A stretch of DNA of 64,000 bases from Rhizobium sp. Leaf453 (GCF_001425605.1 NZ_LMRG01000027.1:132001-196000), one strand, 5' to 3'; shown: positions 18,310 through 28,597, numbered from the stretch's first letter. Notes: generated from the letters alone by a model not told the origin. Made by a program: numbers and translations.

Positions 18310-18331
18310 TTTCGTCCTTTTTGAAAAACCG

Positions 18332-18364
18332 ATGCCCGTTCCGGTTTCCGGGGTGGGCATTTTC
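18332..18364 (+). terminator. Terminator after bfr
   Basis: ATGCCC...GGGCAT encloses an inner CCGG-TTT-CCGG stem, followed by TTTC. It ends the bfd-bfr transcript. Confidence 0.65.
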
Positions 18365-18426
18365 ATTTGGTCCCCACTCCTATCCTCGCCCATATAATTG
18401 GCAGGATGGCGCCAGCCATATACGCC

Positions 18427-19389
18427 TTACCCGACCTGCGACATCATTCGATCCTCTTCCACCATATGCGGATCGTTGCCTGGCCGGGTGCGGTTATAGT
18501 GGCGGGGCGAACAGCCCATGATGCGTTTGAAGGCGGTGCTGAAGGCTGCTTCAGATTCATATCCGAGCGCTGGCGCGATCACCGAGATCGGGTCGCGGGA
18601 GTTCTCCAGCCTGTCTGCGGCCAGAAGCATGCGCCAGTCGGCGAGGTAATCCATTGGCGATGTGCCGACGGCGCTCTTGAACTTCAGGGCGAAGGTGGAG
18701 CGCGACATGCCCGCCTTGGCAGCGAGGCCCTCCAGCGTCCAGCGATGCGCCGGATCGCTATGCATGGCATTGATCGCGCGGCTGAGCTGGGCATCGGCAA
18801 GGGCGAACAGCCAGCCGACCCTGGTGCGCGATCGCTCCGCCAGATGCAGCCGCAAGGCCTGAACGAGAATCATGTGGGCGAGATGCTGGACGATAAGGAA
18901 GCCACCCGGCTGTGGCTCGCGCAGTTCCTGCATCATCCGCTCCACCGACCAGCGCAGCGCTTCGCGGCTCTCCGCCTCGCGGATGTGGACGATCGGCGGC
19001 AGTGTCCGCAACAGGATGTCGGCATGATTGCCCGACAGGGCGAAACGGCTGCTGACGAGCGAGAAATCACCGCCGCCATTCATGCGGACAATGCCCTTTT
19101 CCCGTGGTGCCAGGAAAATAGGTCGGGCATCGACCGCTGGTAGGCTCGGGTCGCTCGACAGGCGAAAGGGGCGGCCGCTCGGCAACAGGAAGCAGTCGCC
19201 GGTTTCGAGATGCACCGGCTCGGCAACGTCATCCACGGACAGCCAGCAGTCACCCGACACGACGGCGCCGGACTTTATGCCCTTCTGCTGGTCCGGAAAC
19301 TGGATCGACCAGTCCCCGCCCACCTCGAAACCGGCAGAGAGCAGATTTTGCGGTTTTAGCAACGACAGAACATTGGAGAGAGGATCCAT
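18427..19389 (-). CDS. AraC-family transcriptional regulator (cupin plus AraC HTH)
   Basis: 320 residues. The N-terminal half is a cupin-type sensor ([31 protein letters not shown]). The C-terminal double helix-turn-helix is clear: [33 protein letters not shown] and then [31 protein letters not shown]. It is divergent from the SDR-type gene at 19515 and probably controls it, as such AraC/SDR pairs are common in rhizobia. The effector is unknown. Confidence 0.85.
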   Translation of the reverse strand: MDPLSNVLSLLKPQNLLSAGFEVGGDWSIQFPDQQKGIKSGAVVSGDCWLSVDDVAEPVHLETGDCFLLPSGRPFRLSSDPSLPAVDARPIFLAPREKGIVRMNGGGDFSLVSSRFALSGNHADILLRTLPPIVHIREAESREALRWSVERMMQELREPQPGGFLIVQHLAHMILVQALRLHLAERSRTRVGWLFALADAQLSRAINAMHSDPAHRWTLEGLAAKAGMSRSTFALKFKSAVGTSPMDYLADWRMLLAADRLENSRDPISVIAPALGYESEAAFSTAFKRIMGCSPRHYNRTRPGNDPHMVEEDRMMSQVG

Positions 19390-19514
19390 GGCATTTCCCG
19401 GACGATCGCGAAGATAATCCAGACTTTACAGCATGGACCGTATTGCGCAATCGCGTATCCTTCCGGTCAGACGGCCGGGCGTATCCGGCCGGTGACACAG
19501 AAGGAATGAATGGG

Positions 19515-20405
19515 ATGCGTGTTTTCGTAACGGGTGCTACGGGATTTGTTGGCTCCGCCGTCGTCCGGGAATTGCAGGCGTCGGGCCATGAAGTGCTCGG
19601 GTTGGCACGGTCGGACAAGTCAGCGGCAGCATTGAAGGAGATGGGTGCCGATGTGCACCGGGGAGATCTCGAGGATCTGGACAGCCTGAGAAGCGGCGCG
19701 ACCGCCACCGATGGCATCATCCATACCGGCTTCAACCATGATTTCTCCCGCTTCAAGGAAAACTGCGAAACCGACCGGCGCGCCATCGAGGCGATGGGAG
19801 CGGCACTGGCAGGCACGGGAAAGCCGTTGATCGTCACCTCGGGCACGGGATTGCTGACACGCGGCGGTCTTGCAACGGAGGAAACCCTGCCGGCGGCAGG
19901 CTCGGCCATTCCGCGCGTTTCGGAACAGGCTGCCATGTCCGTCGCTGGCAATGGCGTCCGTGTGAACATCGTCCGCCTGCCACCGTCGACCCATGGTGAT
20001 GGCGACCATGGTTTCGTGCCTATCCTGATTGGCATGGCGCGTGAAAAGGGTGTGTCCGTCTATACCGGCGACGGGCTCAACCACTGGCCGGCGGTGCATC
20101 GGTTCGATGCCGCGAAGGTCTATCGTCTTGCGCTGGAAAAGGGAGCGCCCGGTGCCCGCTACCATGCCGTGGCGGAAGAGGGTATTCCGTTTCGGCAGAT
20201 CGCCGAGGTCATCGGCCGGCGGCTGGGCGTGCCGGTGGTCGGCAAGACGCCGGAGGAGTCGGCCGTACATTTCGGCTGGTTCGCGCATTTCGCTGCGATC
20301 GACAACCGGGCGTCCAGCGTGAAAACGCGGAAAGAGTTGGGCTGGGAGCCGACGCAGCCTGGGCTGCTCGCCGATATCGACCAGCCGCAATATTTCAACG
20401 CCTGA
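19515..20405 (+). CDS. NAD-dependent epimerase/dehydratase-like SDR
   Basis: 296 residues from ATG 19515, with AAGGA 9 bases upstream. [20 protein letters not shown] is the extended-SDR Rossmann start (GxxGFxG), followed by the acidic GDLEDLDSL. The usual YxxxK is not obvious, since [10 protein letters not shown] takes the region after the catalytic strand, which places it in the atypical SDR group near YwnB/NAD-binding-10 proteins. The substrate is unknown. It is divergent from an AraC regulator and convergent with rppH. Confidence 0.75.
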   Translation: MRVFVTGATGFVGSAVVRELQASGHEVLGLARSDKSAAALKEMGADVHRGDLEDLDSLRSGATATDGIIHTGFNHDFSRFKENCETDRRAIEAMGAALAGTGKPLIVTSGTGLLTRGGLATEETLPAAGSAIPRVSEQAAMSVAGNGVRVNIVRLPPSTHGDGDHGFVPILIGMAREKGVSVYTGDGLNHWPAVHRFDAAKVYRLALEKGAPGARYHAVAEEGIPFRQIAEVIGRRLGVPVVGKTPEESAVHFGWFAHFAAIDNRASSVKTRKELGWEPTQPGLLADIDQPQYFNA

Positions 20406-20447
20406 TTAGCCGGCGATGATTGGTTGTCTCCAACTTGCGGAGGCGCC

Positions 20448-20975
20448 CTACCCTTCCAGATGCTTGAAGGTCGCGACCACCTTTTCGTAGACATCGCGCT
20501 TGAAGCTGACGATCAGGCCTGGCAGTTCATCCATCGGCTTCCAGGCCCATTCGTCGAATTCCGGCTCGTGGCCGCCGGGCGGTGGGTTGATGGCGATCTC
20601 GGATTCGTCGCCTTCGAAACGGAAGGCAAACCAGCGTTGCGTCTGGCCGCGATACTTGCCCTTGAGGCCGATGCCGATCAGGTGGGCGGGCAGGTCGTAG
20701 TTGATCCAGCCGGGCGCTTCGGCAAGCAGCGAGACAGTCTTCATGCCCGTCTCTTCGTAAAGTTCACGATAGGCGGCTTTTTCGGGGTCCTCACCCCTGT
20801 CGATGCCGCCCTGCGGCATTTGCCAGAGTTGCGGAGAGCCGTCATATTCGGAATTGCCGATGGCGATGCGCCGCCCGGCCCAGACCAGACCGTCACGGTT
20901 CAGCACCATGATACCGACGCAGGGGCGATAGGGAAGGTCATCGGCCTTCACGGGTTTCGATTTGTCCTTGCTCAT
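20448..20975 (-). CDS. rppH: RNA pyrophosphohydrolase RppH
   Basis: 175 residues. The Nudix box [17 protein letters not shown]...EETG spans about residues 56-78. [23 protein letters not shown] and the C-terminal ...[11 protein letters not shown] are RppH signatures. The enzyme removes pyrophosphate from the 5' end of mRNA to trigger decay. It follows the deacetylase gene in the same direction, the usual rhizobial order. Confidence 0.93.
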   Translation of the reverse strand: MSKDKSKPVKADDLPYRPCVGIMVLNRDGLVWAGRRIAIGNSEYDGSPQLWQMPQGGIDRGEDPEKAAYRELYEETGMKTVSLLAEAPGWINYDLPAHLIGIGLKGKYRGQTQRWFAFRFEGDESEIAINPPPGGHEPEFDEWAWKPMDELPGLIVSFKRDVYEKVVATFKHLEG

Positions 20976-21042
20976 GCGTTCCCCTGCTCACTTCATCCGG
21001 CGCAATGGACGGCCATATCGGCCTCACCTTGCCGGTTTTACG

Positions 21043-22251
21043 CTATGGTTGTTGCGGATCCTTGACGAGCGCCGACACGCCGACAAACTCGATACCGCGC
21101 GAATCCGCCTCGTCCACCCATTGGGCAATCGCCGAGACGCTTTCGTCGAAGGCGGAGGCGACGCCGATGGCGCTGCCGTTGCGCCGGGCGATGCGTTCCA
21201 GCTCATCAAGCTTCTTGAGGATGGCGTTCCGGTCCAGTTCACCATCGACGACCATGTCGGCAAAACCGTGGGGAACGCCGATCGTATCGGCGAGCGTGCC
21301 CGTCAGCGATTGCGCCGATGTCCCGTCGTCCAGGAACAACAGGCCACGCCTGCCGATATCGCGCATCACCGGCTCCAGCGCATCGGCGTCGGACAGGAAA
21401 CGCCCACCGAGGAAGTTCATGATGCCGGTATAATTGGTGATCTGCGCCATTGAGGCATGCAGTTCCGACAGGTTCTTCTGCGTATCGAGACCGACGCGCA
21501 GCGTATGCGGGCCGGGATTGTTATCCGGATAATCGAACGGTTCGAACGGCACCTGCAGTACGATCTCGTGCCCACCCCGCCGCGCCTCCTGCATCCATCG
21601 CTGCAGGCTGTTGCCGGTTGCGGCGAAACCAAGGGTGATTTCGGGGCGCAACTGGGCGAGTGCGTTCTGGGTGCCCGTCTGGCTCAGCCCAAGGCCACCG
21701 ACGACGAGGGCGATGCGGACACCGCGTGCGCCGGACGAGAGCCGGGCATACTGATCCATCGGCCTCAGACCATCCGGCCCGACGATCGGCAGGCGGCCCT
21801 CGGGGCTGTCTTCCAGCAGGTCGTCATTGGGAAAGGCGGCCATGCGCGGATCCTGGCCCTTTGTCGGACCGACATTGATGATGGCCGGGCCATCGCCATC
21901 GCGCTGCTTGGGCGAGAACTTTGTGACGATCGAGCCGTCATTGTTCATCGTCTCTTCGACATGGGCGCCGGACAGGGCGCCGCTTGCCTTCTGTCCCTTG
22001 GCCTTGCTGTCATCGGCCGGTTTGTCAGCCACTCCCTTACCATCGGTCCGCGATGCATCCGCGACGGCTTGTGGTTCCGGCTGGGGTGTTATGAGACCCG
22101 TGGGCATGAGGGCGGCCCAAACGGAAACGCCAACCAGCGACAGGAACCCGATACCAAGGAGAATGCGGCCGAAGGAAAGACCCGATCTCCTGGATCCGGA
22201 TGGGGGGGTCTTCCGGTTCTGGCCAAGAGGAGCGTTGAGATCTGTTCCCAA
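21043..22251 (-). CDS. Divergent polysaccharide deacetylase family protein (YibQ-like)
   Basis: 402 residues from TTG 22251, giving the family start MGTDLNAPLGQNRK; the longer frame to 22338 is not conserved. One membrane anchor lies at about residues 28-47 (FGRILLGIGFLSLVGVSVWA), then a low-complexity linker. The catalytic-like domain begins RIALVVGGLGLSQTGT and continues through QVPFEPFDYPDNNPGPHTL. This is the DUF610 branch of the carbohydrate esterase 4 fold, acting in the periplasm. It follows ctpA. Confidence 0.85.
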   Translation of the reverse strand: MGTDLNAPLGQNRKTPPSGSRRSGLSFGRILLGIGFLSLVGVSVWAALMPTGLITPQPEPQAVADASRTDGKGVADKPADDSKAKGQKASGALSGAHVEETMNNDGSIVTKFSPKQRDGDGPAIINVGPTKGQDPRMAAFPNDDLLEDSPEGRLPIVGPDGLRPMDQYARLSSGARGVRIALVVGGLGLSQTGTQNALAQLRPEITLGFAATGNSLQRWMQEARRGGHEIVLQVPFEPFDYPDNNPGPHTLRVGLDTQKNLSELHASMAQITNYTGIMNFLGGRFLSDADALEPVMRDIGRRGLLFLDDGTSAQSLTGTLADTIGVPHGFADMVVDGELDRNAILKKLDELERIARRNGSAIGVASAFDESVSAIAQWVDEADSRGIEFVGVSALVKDPQQP

Positions 22252-22371
22252 GAAGGGCCTCTGTCGATCGAGTTTGCGATGAATGGCTGTCGATTGAATC
22301 GAAACCGCCGCCCGGCAGGAACCGGGCGGCGAAATCATGTCATGCGATCGCCAAGGTGGCGAGTCGAGGCC

Positions 22372-23694
22372 TTACGGCTTCAGTTCGGCCTTTTCCGGAT
22401 TGGCCGGGAAAGCCGGATCGGACTTCTTGCCGCGCAGCAGGTCGAGCGCGTAGTTCAACTGCAGATCGTCCTTGGCTTCCGGCGGCACGTAGGCGACCGA
22501 GCCGGAGCCTTCCTCGCTTTCGTTCTGGCCTTTGATATGGCCGCGCAGGCTGGATTCGCTCGTCGTTTCGACCTTGCCCAGCAGTTCCGGCGGCAGCGGC
22601 TGTTCGACCTTGATATCCGGCGAGATACCGGTGCCCTGGATCGATTTGCCCGACGGCGTGTAATAGAGCGCGGTGGTCAGGCGCAGAGCGCCGGCATCGC
22701 CGAGCGGAATGATCGTCTGGACCGAGCCCTTGCCGAAGGAACGCGTGCCGAGAACGGTGGCGCGCTTCAGGTCCTGCAGGGCGCCGGCAACGATTTCCGA
22801 TGCCGAAGCCGAGCCGCCATTGACCATCACGATCACCGGTTTGCCGTCCGTCAGGTCGCCGGCCGTAGCGTTGAATCGGCGGGTCTCGTCCGGATTGCGG
22901 CCGCGGGTCGAGACGACTTCGCCACGCTCCAGGAAGGCGTCGGAGACGTTGATCGCCTGATCGAGCAGACCGCCCGGGTTCAGACGCAGGTCGAGTACAT
23001 AGCCCTTCAGCTTGTCGGCCGGAACCTGGGCCTTGATCTTCTCGATACCGTTCTTCAGGTCGTCGTAGGTCTTCTCGGTGAAGGAGATGACGCGCAGGTA
23101 ACCGACATCGCCCTCGACGCGGAACTTGACGGCGCGGACGGCGATGATGTCACGAACGATCGTCAGTTCGATCGGCTTTTCCGCGCCCTTGCGCAGGATG
23201 GTCAGTTTGATCGGTTTACCGACGGCGCCGCGCATCTTGTCGACGGCTTCCTCGAGCTTCAGGCCGCGCACATCGGCACCGTCGATCTTGGAAATGAAGT
23301 CGCCGGCGAGAACGCCCGCCTTGGCGGCCGGGGTGTCATCGATCGGGCTCGTTACCTTGACCAGATCATCTTCCATGGTCACTTCGATGCCGAGACCGCC
23401 GAACTCACCCTTGGTCTGGGTGCGCATGTCTTCCGCATCGGTGGAGTTCATGTAGCTGGAATGCGGATCGAGCGAGGAGAGCATGCCGTTGATGGCATTC
23501 TCGATGAGCTTGTCATCCTGCGGTGGCGTCACATACTGGGCGCGGACGCGCTCGAACACGTCGCCGAAGATCGACAGTTCGCGGTATGTCGACGGATTGG
23601 CCGCGACGGCCGGGACGATGGACGAATAAACCACGCCCATGGCGGTTGCACCCATCAGTGCCCCGACCAGAACAAGTGAAGCCCTACGAATCAT
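22372..23694 (-). CDS. ctpA: Periplasmic S41-family carboxy-terminal processing protease CtpA
   Basis: 440 residues starting MIRRASLVLVGALMGATAMG, a signal peptide or anchor. A PDZ domain (GLGIEVTMEDDLVKV through GDFISKIDGADVRGL, about residues 95-180) precedes the S41 protease core. The catalytic Ser lies in VNGGSASASEIV and the Lys in FGKGSVQTI. Its start overlaps the envC stop by 11 bases, so the two are coupled. The pair remodels the cell wall and its hydrolases in the periplasm. Confidence 0.93.
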   Translation of the reverse strand: MIRRASLVLVGALMGATAMGVVYSSIVPAVAANPSTYRELSIFGDVFERVRAQYVTPPQDDKLIENAINGMLSSLDPHSSYMNSTDAEDMRTQTKGEFGGLGIEVTMEDDLVKVTSPIDDTPAAKAGVLAGDFISKIDGADVRGLKLEEAVDKMRGAVGKPIKLTILRKGAEKPIELTIVRDIIAVRAVKFRVEGDVGYLRVISFTEKTYDDLKNGIEKIKAQVPADKLKGYVLDLRLNPGGLLDQAINVSDAFLERGEVVSTRGRNPDETRRFNATAGDLTDGKPVIVMVNGGSASASEIVAGALQDLKRATVLGTRSFGKGSVQTIIPLGDAGALRLTTALYYTPSGKSIQGTGISPDIKVEQPLPPELLGKVETTSESSLRGHIKGQNESEEGSGSVAYVPPEAKDDLQLNYALDLLRGKKSDPAFPANPEKAELKP

Positions 23695-25114
23695 TGCGTG
23701 CCTTTCCGGTGTCTGCTGCGGTCCACCATGGTCGGGAATCAACCGGTTTTCCGTCTTTCCTGAATTCAATGTAAAGTGTCGGCCGTTCTGTTTCCAGCGC
23801 CAATGCGGCCGCGCTGGCCACTCTTTTGTTACCCATGGTCCCCAGTGGCTCGCCGGCAACGACGAATTGCCCCTGCTGGACGTTGACGCTATCCAGCCCC
23901 GACAGGACGACATGATAGCCATCGCCGGGATTGAGGATGATCATCTGGCCGTAACTGCGAAACGTACCGGCAAAGACGATCCAGCCGTCCGATGGCGCTG
24001 TGACCAAAGCCCCGGCGCTTGTCTCGAGCATCATGCCCTGCAACGAATGCCCCGTGCCATCGGCATCGCCGAACCGGCGCAGGACCGACCCGGCGACCGG
24101 AAGAGCGAGCTTTTTCTGCAAGTCCGAAAAGGCATATGCAGGCGCAATGCGGTTTTTGTCGGGCGTAACGGATTTTGCCAGTTCGCGGGCTTCCTCGCGT
24201 TGCGCGTCCGACATCTGCCGGCGTTTTTCCTCCTCGGCCCGGGCGGCTTCCGCAGCCTCGCGAACGGAGGCAATCTGGCCTTCGATCGAGCCGATCAGGC
24301 CTTCGAGGCTGGTGGCCTGGCTTGCCAGTTGCTCGGCCTTGCGGCGCTCGGATGCAAGTTCGGTCGCGCTGCGCTGCTTGAGCTTCTGCTTTTCGGCAAT
24401 CAGCATGTTCATGCGCCGCTCTTCCTCGAGCCGTGCTGCCATGTCGTCGCCAAGAGATTGTTTCTGCGTCGTAATTTCCTTGCGCAGGCCGGACAGTGCC
24501 AGAAGGTCGGCAGCGAGGTCCTCCGTCTCATGGCGAATGCCGGGAACCACCGCGCCGAGCAGGATGGCGCTGCGCACGGAGCCGAGTGCGTCCTCGGGCG
24601 TGACCAGAAGGGCGGGCGGCGGATTGCGGCCCATGCGCTGCAGCGCTGCCAGAACCTCGGCGAGAACACCGCGCCGCGCGCGCAGCGACCGGTGCACGGC
24701 ATCTTCCTTGGTGCGCAAGGTCGTCAGCTTTTCCTCGCCGTCGACAATCTCCTGTTCCAGCGCCTTGCGCTTGTCAGCGGAGGTGACAATCGCCGATCGC
24801 AGTGATTCGCTGGTTTTTTCGAGATCGTCGATGCTGGCCTGCAGTTCGACGGCCCGTTCCTGCGAGAGCGTGATCGTCTTCGAAAGGGCTTCCAGCTCGC
24901 TGCGCGTGCTGTCGCGCTTCAGCTGAAGGGCTGCGGCGGGATCATCCTGTGGGGCGGTTTGTCCGGCAGAGGGGCGCTCGGTCGTTTCCGTGGTCTGGGC
25001 GAGGGCGCTCGTGCCGAACAGCAGGAATGCCGACAACAGGCTCGCGCGGAAGCCGAGCCATCCGGCCGTTGCCGGTCGCGCTTTCCCCGTCCGCTTGCCT
25101 GCGTCCAAAATCAT
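23684..25114 (-). CDS. envC: EnvC-like murein hydrolase activator (coiled coil plus LytM)
   Basis: 476 residues from ATG 25114. A signal peptide ends around GTSALAQ. Two long coiled coils (about residues 60-140 and 220-300) follow. The C-terminal M23/LytM domain (LALPVAGSVLRRFGDADGTGHSLQGMML through LYIEFRKDGKPVDSRPW) lacks several zinc ligands of active M23 enzymes (no HxH pair; IEFRKDG replaces HFE), as in activators such as EnvC. It would act in the periplasm at division sites. Confidence 0.88.
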   Translation of the reverse strand: MILDAGKRTGKARPATAGWLGFRASLLSAFLLFGTSALAQTTETTERPSAGQTAPQDDPAAALQLKRDSTRSELEALSKTITLSQERAVELQASIDDLEKTSESLRSAIVTSADKRKALEQEIVDGEEKLTTLRTKEDAVHRSLRARRGVLAEVLAALQRMGRNPPPALLVTPEDALGSVRSAILLGAVVPGIRHETEDLAADLLALSGLRKEITTQKQSLGDDMAARLEEERRMNMLIAEKQKLKQRSATELASERRKAEQLASQATSLEGLIGSIEGQIASVREAAEAARAEEEKRRQMSDAQREEARELAKSVTPDKNRIAPAYAFSDLQKKLALPVAGSVLRRFGDADGTGHSLQGMMLETSAGALVTAPSDGWIVFAGTFRSYGQMIILNPGDGYHVVLSGLDSVNVQQGQFVVAGEPLGTMGNKRVASAAALALETERPTLYIEFRKDGKPVDSRPWWTAADTGKARNDS

Positions 25115-25243
25115 TCCGCCATTCGCTGTCAGCCGCCTGTCCGCGCAAACCCTATGCTGATTTGGCCCGTGCCGCCAACAGCCTTTGACCGCAATTGCGG
25201 CATCCGGATGGCAGGGTTTGCGCGGTTTATCAGTGAAACGTGA

Positions 25244-27280
25244 TTATGCCGAGGCCCGCTGCCGGTCGACCGGCGTTTCACCGCGCGCTAGAACGGCGCG
25301 GATCTGTTCCAGCGCCAAAGATGCGAAGCCACGCAGGAGTTCGCGCTGATCGTCGGAGAACGACGCACGCGGCGACTGGTCAGCGATGCAAAGGCTTCCG
25401 AGCGTCGCACCGGTTTCCGCATCGATCAGCGGCGTGCCGGCATAGAAGCGGATACCCGGATCGCCCTTGACCAGAGCATTTCCGGCAAAGCGGACGTCGC
25501 GCGTCGCATCCAGCACGACCAGGGCATCCGGTCCTGCAAGCGCATGGGCGCAAAAGGAAAGATCGCGCGGAATCTCGTCGCTGGCAAGGCCCGAGCGCCC
25601 GACAAAACTCTGGTGCGCCGTATCGACCAAGGTCACGAAGGCCATGCTTGTGCCGAAGGATTGCGCCGCCATGTGGCTGACGCGATCAAGCCCGACATTG
25701 ACCTCTGGAGTCATATGGGCAAGTGCGCTTTTGACACGAGCAGCACGGATCGTCTCATTTGCCGGGACAGGGGCGGGAATACCGATCTGGACGCAGGCAT
25801 GCGTCACCACGCGGTTGCGGCCGCTGCGTTTGGCGCCATAGAGCGCTTGGTCGGCGGCGGCGACCAGTTCGGCCGAAGTCAACGGCGGCACATCGGCCGG
25901 CGAAACATAGGTCGCGGCGCCGAGGCTTGCCGTGACATAGCCGGTATGGCTGCGGGCATGGGGGATCGCCAGTTCTTCGATCGCTGCGCGAAGCTCCTCG
26001 GCGACCGCTTCGACACCGTTTGCATCGGTGTTCGGGAGAATGATGGCGATTTCCTCGCCGCCATAGCGGGCGGCCATGTCGGCCGGGCGTTTCAGATGAA
26101 GCTGGATTGTCTGGGCGATGGTCTTCAGACAGTCGTCGCCGGCCTGGTGGCCGTAGAGATCGTTGAAGAGCTTGAAGCGATCGACATCGATCATGATGAT
26201 GGAGAGGGGCGCGCCAAGCTTGAACGCATTGGCGAACTCCGTTTCCAGCACGATATCGAAGCGCCGGCGATTGTAGAGGCCGGTGAGGCCATCGACATGG
26301 GCCAGCGTGCGGTAGCGCTGTTCATTGGAACGGCGCTGGCGCAATTCCGCGCCAAGCATCAGGGACAGCCCGATGACGCAGGCTGCCAACACCGTAAAGG
26401 CCAGCCCGGTCGTCAGCGCCAATCGGTTCCAGCCGGCATAGATTTCCTCGACGGAGCGGCCGACGGCGACGATGAGAGGCAGGTCGTCGACATGGCTGGC
26501 GCTGAACAAACGCTCGATATGGTCAATCGGCGACAGGGCGGCAAATGGCTCGGTGGCGGCTGCCAACTGCCAGAACATCGGCGAGGTTACATAGTTCCTG
26601 CCGACGACGCCCTCGATTTCGGGCGTGCGCAACAGGAGCGTGCCATCGGTCGCATACAGGCTGACGGCGCCCTTGTCGCCGAGTTCCAGTGAGTGGAACA
26701 GTGGTTTGAATGCGTCGAGGCGCAGCGAGAAGACAGCGACGCCCGCGAACTTGCCATCACTTGCCGTGAGGCGCCGGCTGAGCGTGACGACGACCTCGCC
26801 CAGCGGCGAGACTGTCACGGTTTTCGGGGTGAACAGGGCATCGCCTGTCGTTCTCTCGTGGGTATAGAAATAGGACTCGTTGGCAAAGTTCGTGCGGGTC
26901 CGCAGATTGGTCTGCGAACTCAGCACCAGATTGCCGCGCGCGTCGAGAATGTAGATTTCACCCAGGGCGGCCTGCGTGGCCGATCCGCCGAGCAGCGCCT
27001 TACGGGTCTGCTGGTCGAAGCGGAAATCGGGATTGTGGCGTAGCATCTGGCGGACCGAGAGCAGCGCCTGGTCGGCATTGTGGAAGGACATCAGGATGTC
27101 GCGGCGAACGGAGGCGTCGAGATTGCGCGCACCGATGCCGGCCTGCTTCCACGCCTGCTGGCGTTGGTCGATCAGGAGGGTCGCAAACAGTGTCGTGAAG
27201 CCGATGAGGATCGAGAGCAGCACAAGAGCCCTGAAAAAGCCGCGCCGCCCCTGTCGGCCGGCCGTTTGACACATGACCAT
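25244..27280 (-). CDS. Membrane diguanylate cyclase: dCache-GGDEF with C-terminal GAF
   Basis: 678 residues if started at ATG 27280; an in-frame ATG at 27346 and a TTG are alternatives. Order: membrane helix about 15-40, periplasmic double Cache domain about 45-285, second helix (LTTGLAFTVLAACVIGLSLML), GGDEF domain about 335-495, GAF domain about 520-670. The active site reads RYGGEEIAI, with the inhibitory RxxD (RPAD) correctly placed five residues before it, so cyclic-di-GMP synthesis with product inhibition is expected. The GAF domain after the catalytic domain is unusual. It sits between rlmH and envC. Confidence 0.88.
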   Translation of the reverse strand: MVMCQTAGRQGRRGFFRALVLLSILIGFTTLFATLLIDQRQQAWKQAGIGARNLDASVRRDILMSFHNADQALLSVRQMLRHNPDFRFDQQTRKALLGGSATQAALGEIYILDARGNLVLSSQTNLRTRTNFANESYFYTHERTTGDALFTPKTVTVSPLGEVVVTLSRRLTASDGKFAGVAVFSLRLDAFKPLFHSLELGDKGAVSLYATDGTLLLRTPEIEGVVGRNYVTSPMFWQLAAATEPFAALSPIDHIERLFSASHVDDLPLIVAVGRSVEEIYAGWNRLALTTGLAFTVLAACVIGLSLMLGAELRQRRSNEQRYRTLAHVDGLTGLYNRRRFDIVLETEFANAFKLGAPLSIIMIDVDRFKLFNDLYGHQAGDDCLKTIAQTIQLHLKRPADMAARYGGEEIAIILPNTDANGVEAVAEELRAAIEELAIPHARSHTGYVTASLGAATYVSPADVPPLTSAELVAAADQALYGAKRSGRNRVVTHACVQIGIPAPVPANETIRAARVKSALAHMTPEVNVGLDRVSHMAAQSFGTSMAFVTLVDTAHQSFVGRSGLASDEIPRDLSFCAHALAGPDALVVLDATRDVRFAGNALVKGDPGIRFYAGTPLIDAETGATLGSLCIADQSPRASFSDDQRELLRGFASLALEQIRAVLARGETPVDRQRASA

Positions 27281-27449
27281 CCATTCCCGCAGGCTTTTCA
27301 AGATGTTGCCGTCCTTTCGGTCCGCGCCGCTCAAGCGATGTCGCAACCGGACGCGTGACGTCGGAAACGATAGGACTGGACGATTAACGGCTGATTACGC
27401 GGATGGGGCATCCCTAGAAATAGCTACTCAAGGCCTTGCGTCCGAATGC

Positions 27450-27932
27450 TTAAACCCGGTGATATGGATGTCCGGACAGGATGGTGACGGCGCGGTAGAG
27501 TTGTTCGGCGATGAGGATGCGCACCAACTGGTGCGGCCAGGTCATCTTGCCCAGGCAGATGACGGCGTCGGCCTTGGCATGAAGCGCGGGATCGAGCCCG
27601 TCGGCGCCGCCGATCGCTACCATCAGGTCGCGCTTGCCGCTGTCGCGGAAGTTACCGACGAGGGTGGCAAAGCCTTCGGAATCCAGCGCCTTGCCGCGTT
27701 CGTCGAGCAGGATGAGCAGGCTGGAATCGGGCAGGGACTTTTCGAGCAGAACCGCCTCTTCACGCTTGCGGGTATCGGCACTGGAGGCGCGGCTTTCGTT
27801 GACCTCGACGACGCGTGAGAATTCGAGGCCGATGGCCGGTCCGGTCTTGGCGAAGCGGTCGAGATAACGGGCTGCGAGGTCTTTCTCCGGCCCCGCTTTC
27901 AGGCGCCCGACGGCAAACAGACCAACCCGCAT
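27450..27932 (-). CDS. rlmH: 23S rRNA pseudouridine1915 N3-methyltransferase RlmH
   Basis: 160 residues starting MRVGLFAVGRLKAGPE. The SPOUT/knot signatures are LLILLDERGKALDSEGFA, VAIGGADGLDPAL and the C-terminal KMTWPHQLVRILIAEQLYRAVTILSGHPYHR. It methylates pseudouridine 1915 in helix 69 of 23S rRNA on assembled 70S ribosomes. The order rsfS then rlmH is the common alphaproteobacterial one. Confidence 0.95.
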   Translation of the reverse strand: MRVGLFAVGRLKAGPEKDLAARYLDRFAKTGPAIGLEFSRVVEVNESRASSADTRKREEAVLLEKSLPDSSLLILLDERGKALDSEGFATLVGNFRDSGKRDLMVAIGGADGLDPALHAKADAVICLGKMTWPHQLVRILIAEQLYRAVTILSGHPYHRV

Positions 27933-28153
27933 GTTCAACAACCCCGTTTTCGCTTCTTCGGGGAAGCAATAGCGTATTTTTGTCGTCCGGTCCGCCGGGA
28001 AAGCCGCAACACACAGGGATGGACTTCCGGGAAAATCGTCGATCCCGGACATTTCGGCCTGGCTTCAGGCGCACAATCGGCTCATGTCGCCTGCGTGGTG
28101 CAGGTTCCACCCATTCCATCAGCGCCCGTCCGGCGTCCGAAGACGCGCGACGC

Positions 28154-28597
28154 TCAGTGCAATGTGCCGTCTTCCATATCCGGCGCGGCCCACATCTTCT
28201 CGATGTTGTAGAACTCGCGGATTTCCGGGCGGAACACGTGGACAATGATGTCGCCACTGTCGATCAGCACCCAGTCGCCGGTATCGAGACCTTCGACGCG
28301 TGCATTGCCCTGGCCGCCTTCCTTGAGGTCGGTGATCAGGTGATCGGCGATCGCCATGACATGCCTGCTCGACCGTCCGGAGACGACGACCATGTAGTCT
28401 CCCAGAGCTGACTTGCCGGCGATGTTGATGGTGACAATATCTTCTGCCTTCGAGTCCTCGAGACTGCCAAGGACCAGTTGAAGAGCACGGGCAGCGGCTT
28501 CGTCGCTGCGTTCCGGGCTTTTAGGGAAGATGCGTGTGACATTTCCCTTGGCTTGTACTGTTGTCAGGGTTTTTCCTTTCCAAATGACGACAGGCAC
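28154..28597 (-). CDS. rsfS: Ribosome silencing factor RsfS
   Basis: 147 residues from GTG 28597. The core ALQLVLGSLEDSKAEDIVTINIAGKSALGDYMVVVSGRSSRHV and DWVLIDSGDIIVHVFRPEIREFYNIEKMW is unmistakable. RsfS binds L14 and blocks subunit joining when nutrients are short. Homologues begin around MTTxQ; here that position is a CTG at 28567 with AAAGGA 7 bases upstream, a better ribosome binding site than the GTG has. A CTG start is therefore possible and would give 137 residues. Confidence 0.93.
   Translation of the reverse strand: MPVVIWKGKTLTTVQAKGNVTRIFPKSPERSDEAAARALQLVLGSLEDSKAEDIVTINIAGKSALGDYMVVVSGRSSRHVMAIADHLITDLKEGGQGNARVEGLDTGDWVLIDSGDIIVHVFRPEIREFYNIEKMWAAPDMEDGTLH

Noticed and set aside
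21457..23679. A 740-residue plus-strand frame
   Set aside because: It is antisense to the deacetylase and ctpA genes, has shadow composition and no domain.
25189..25200. Palindrome CCGCAATTGCGG between envC and the cyclase gene
   Set aside because: A single 12-base palindrome without partner sites; too little to call an operator.
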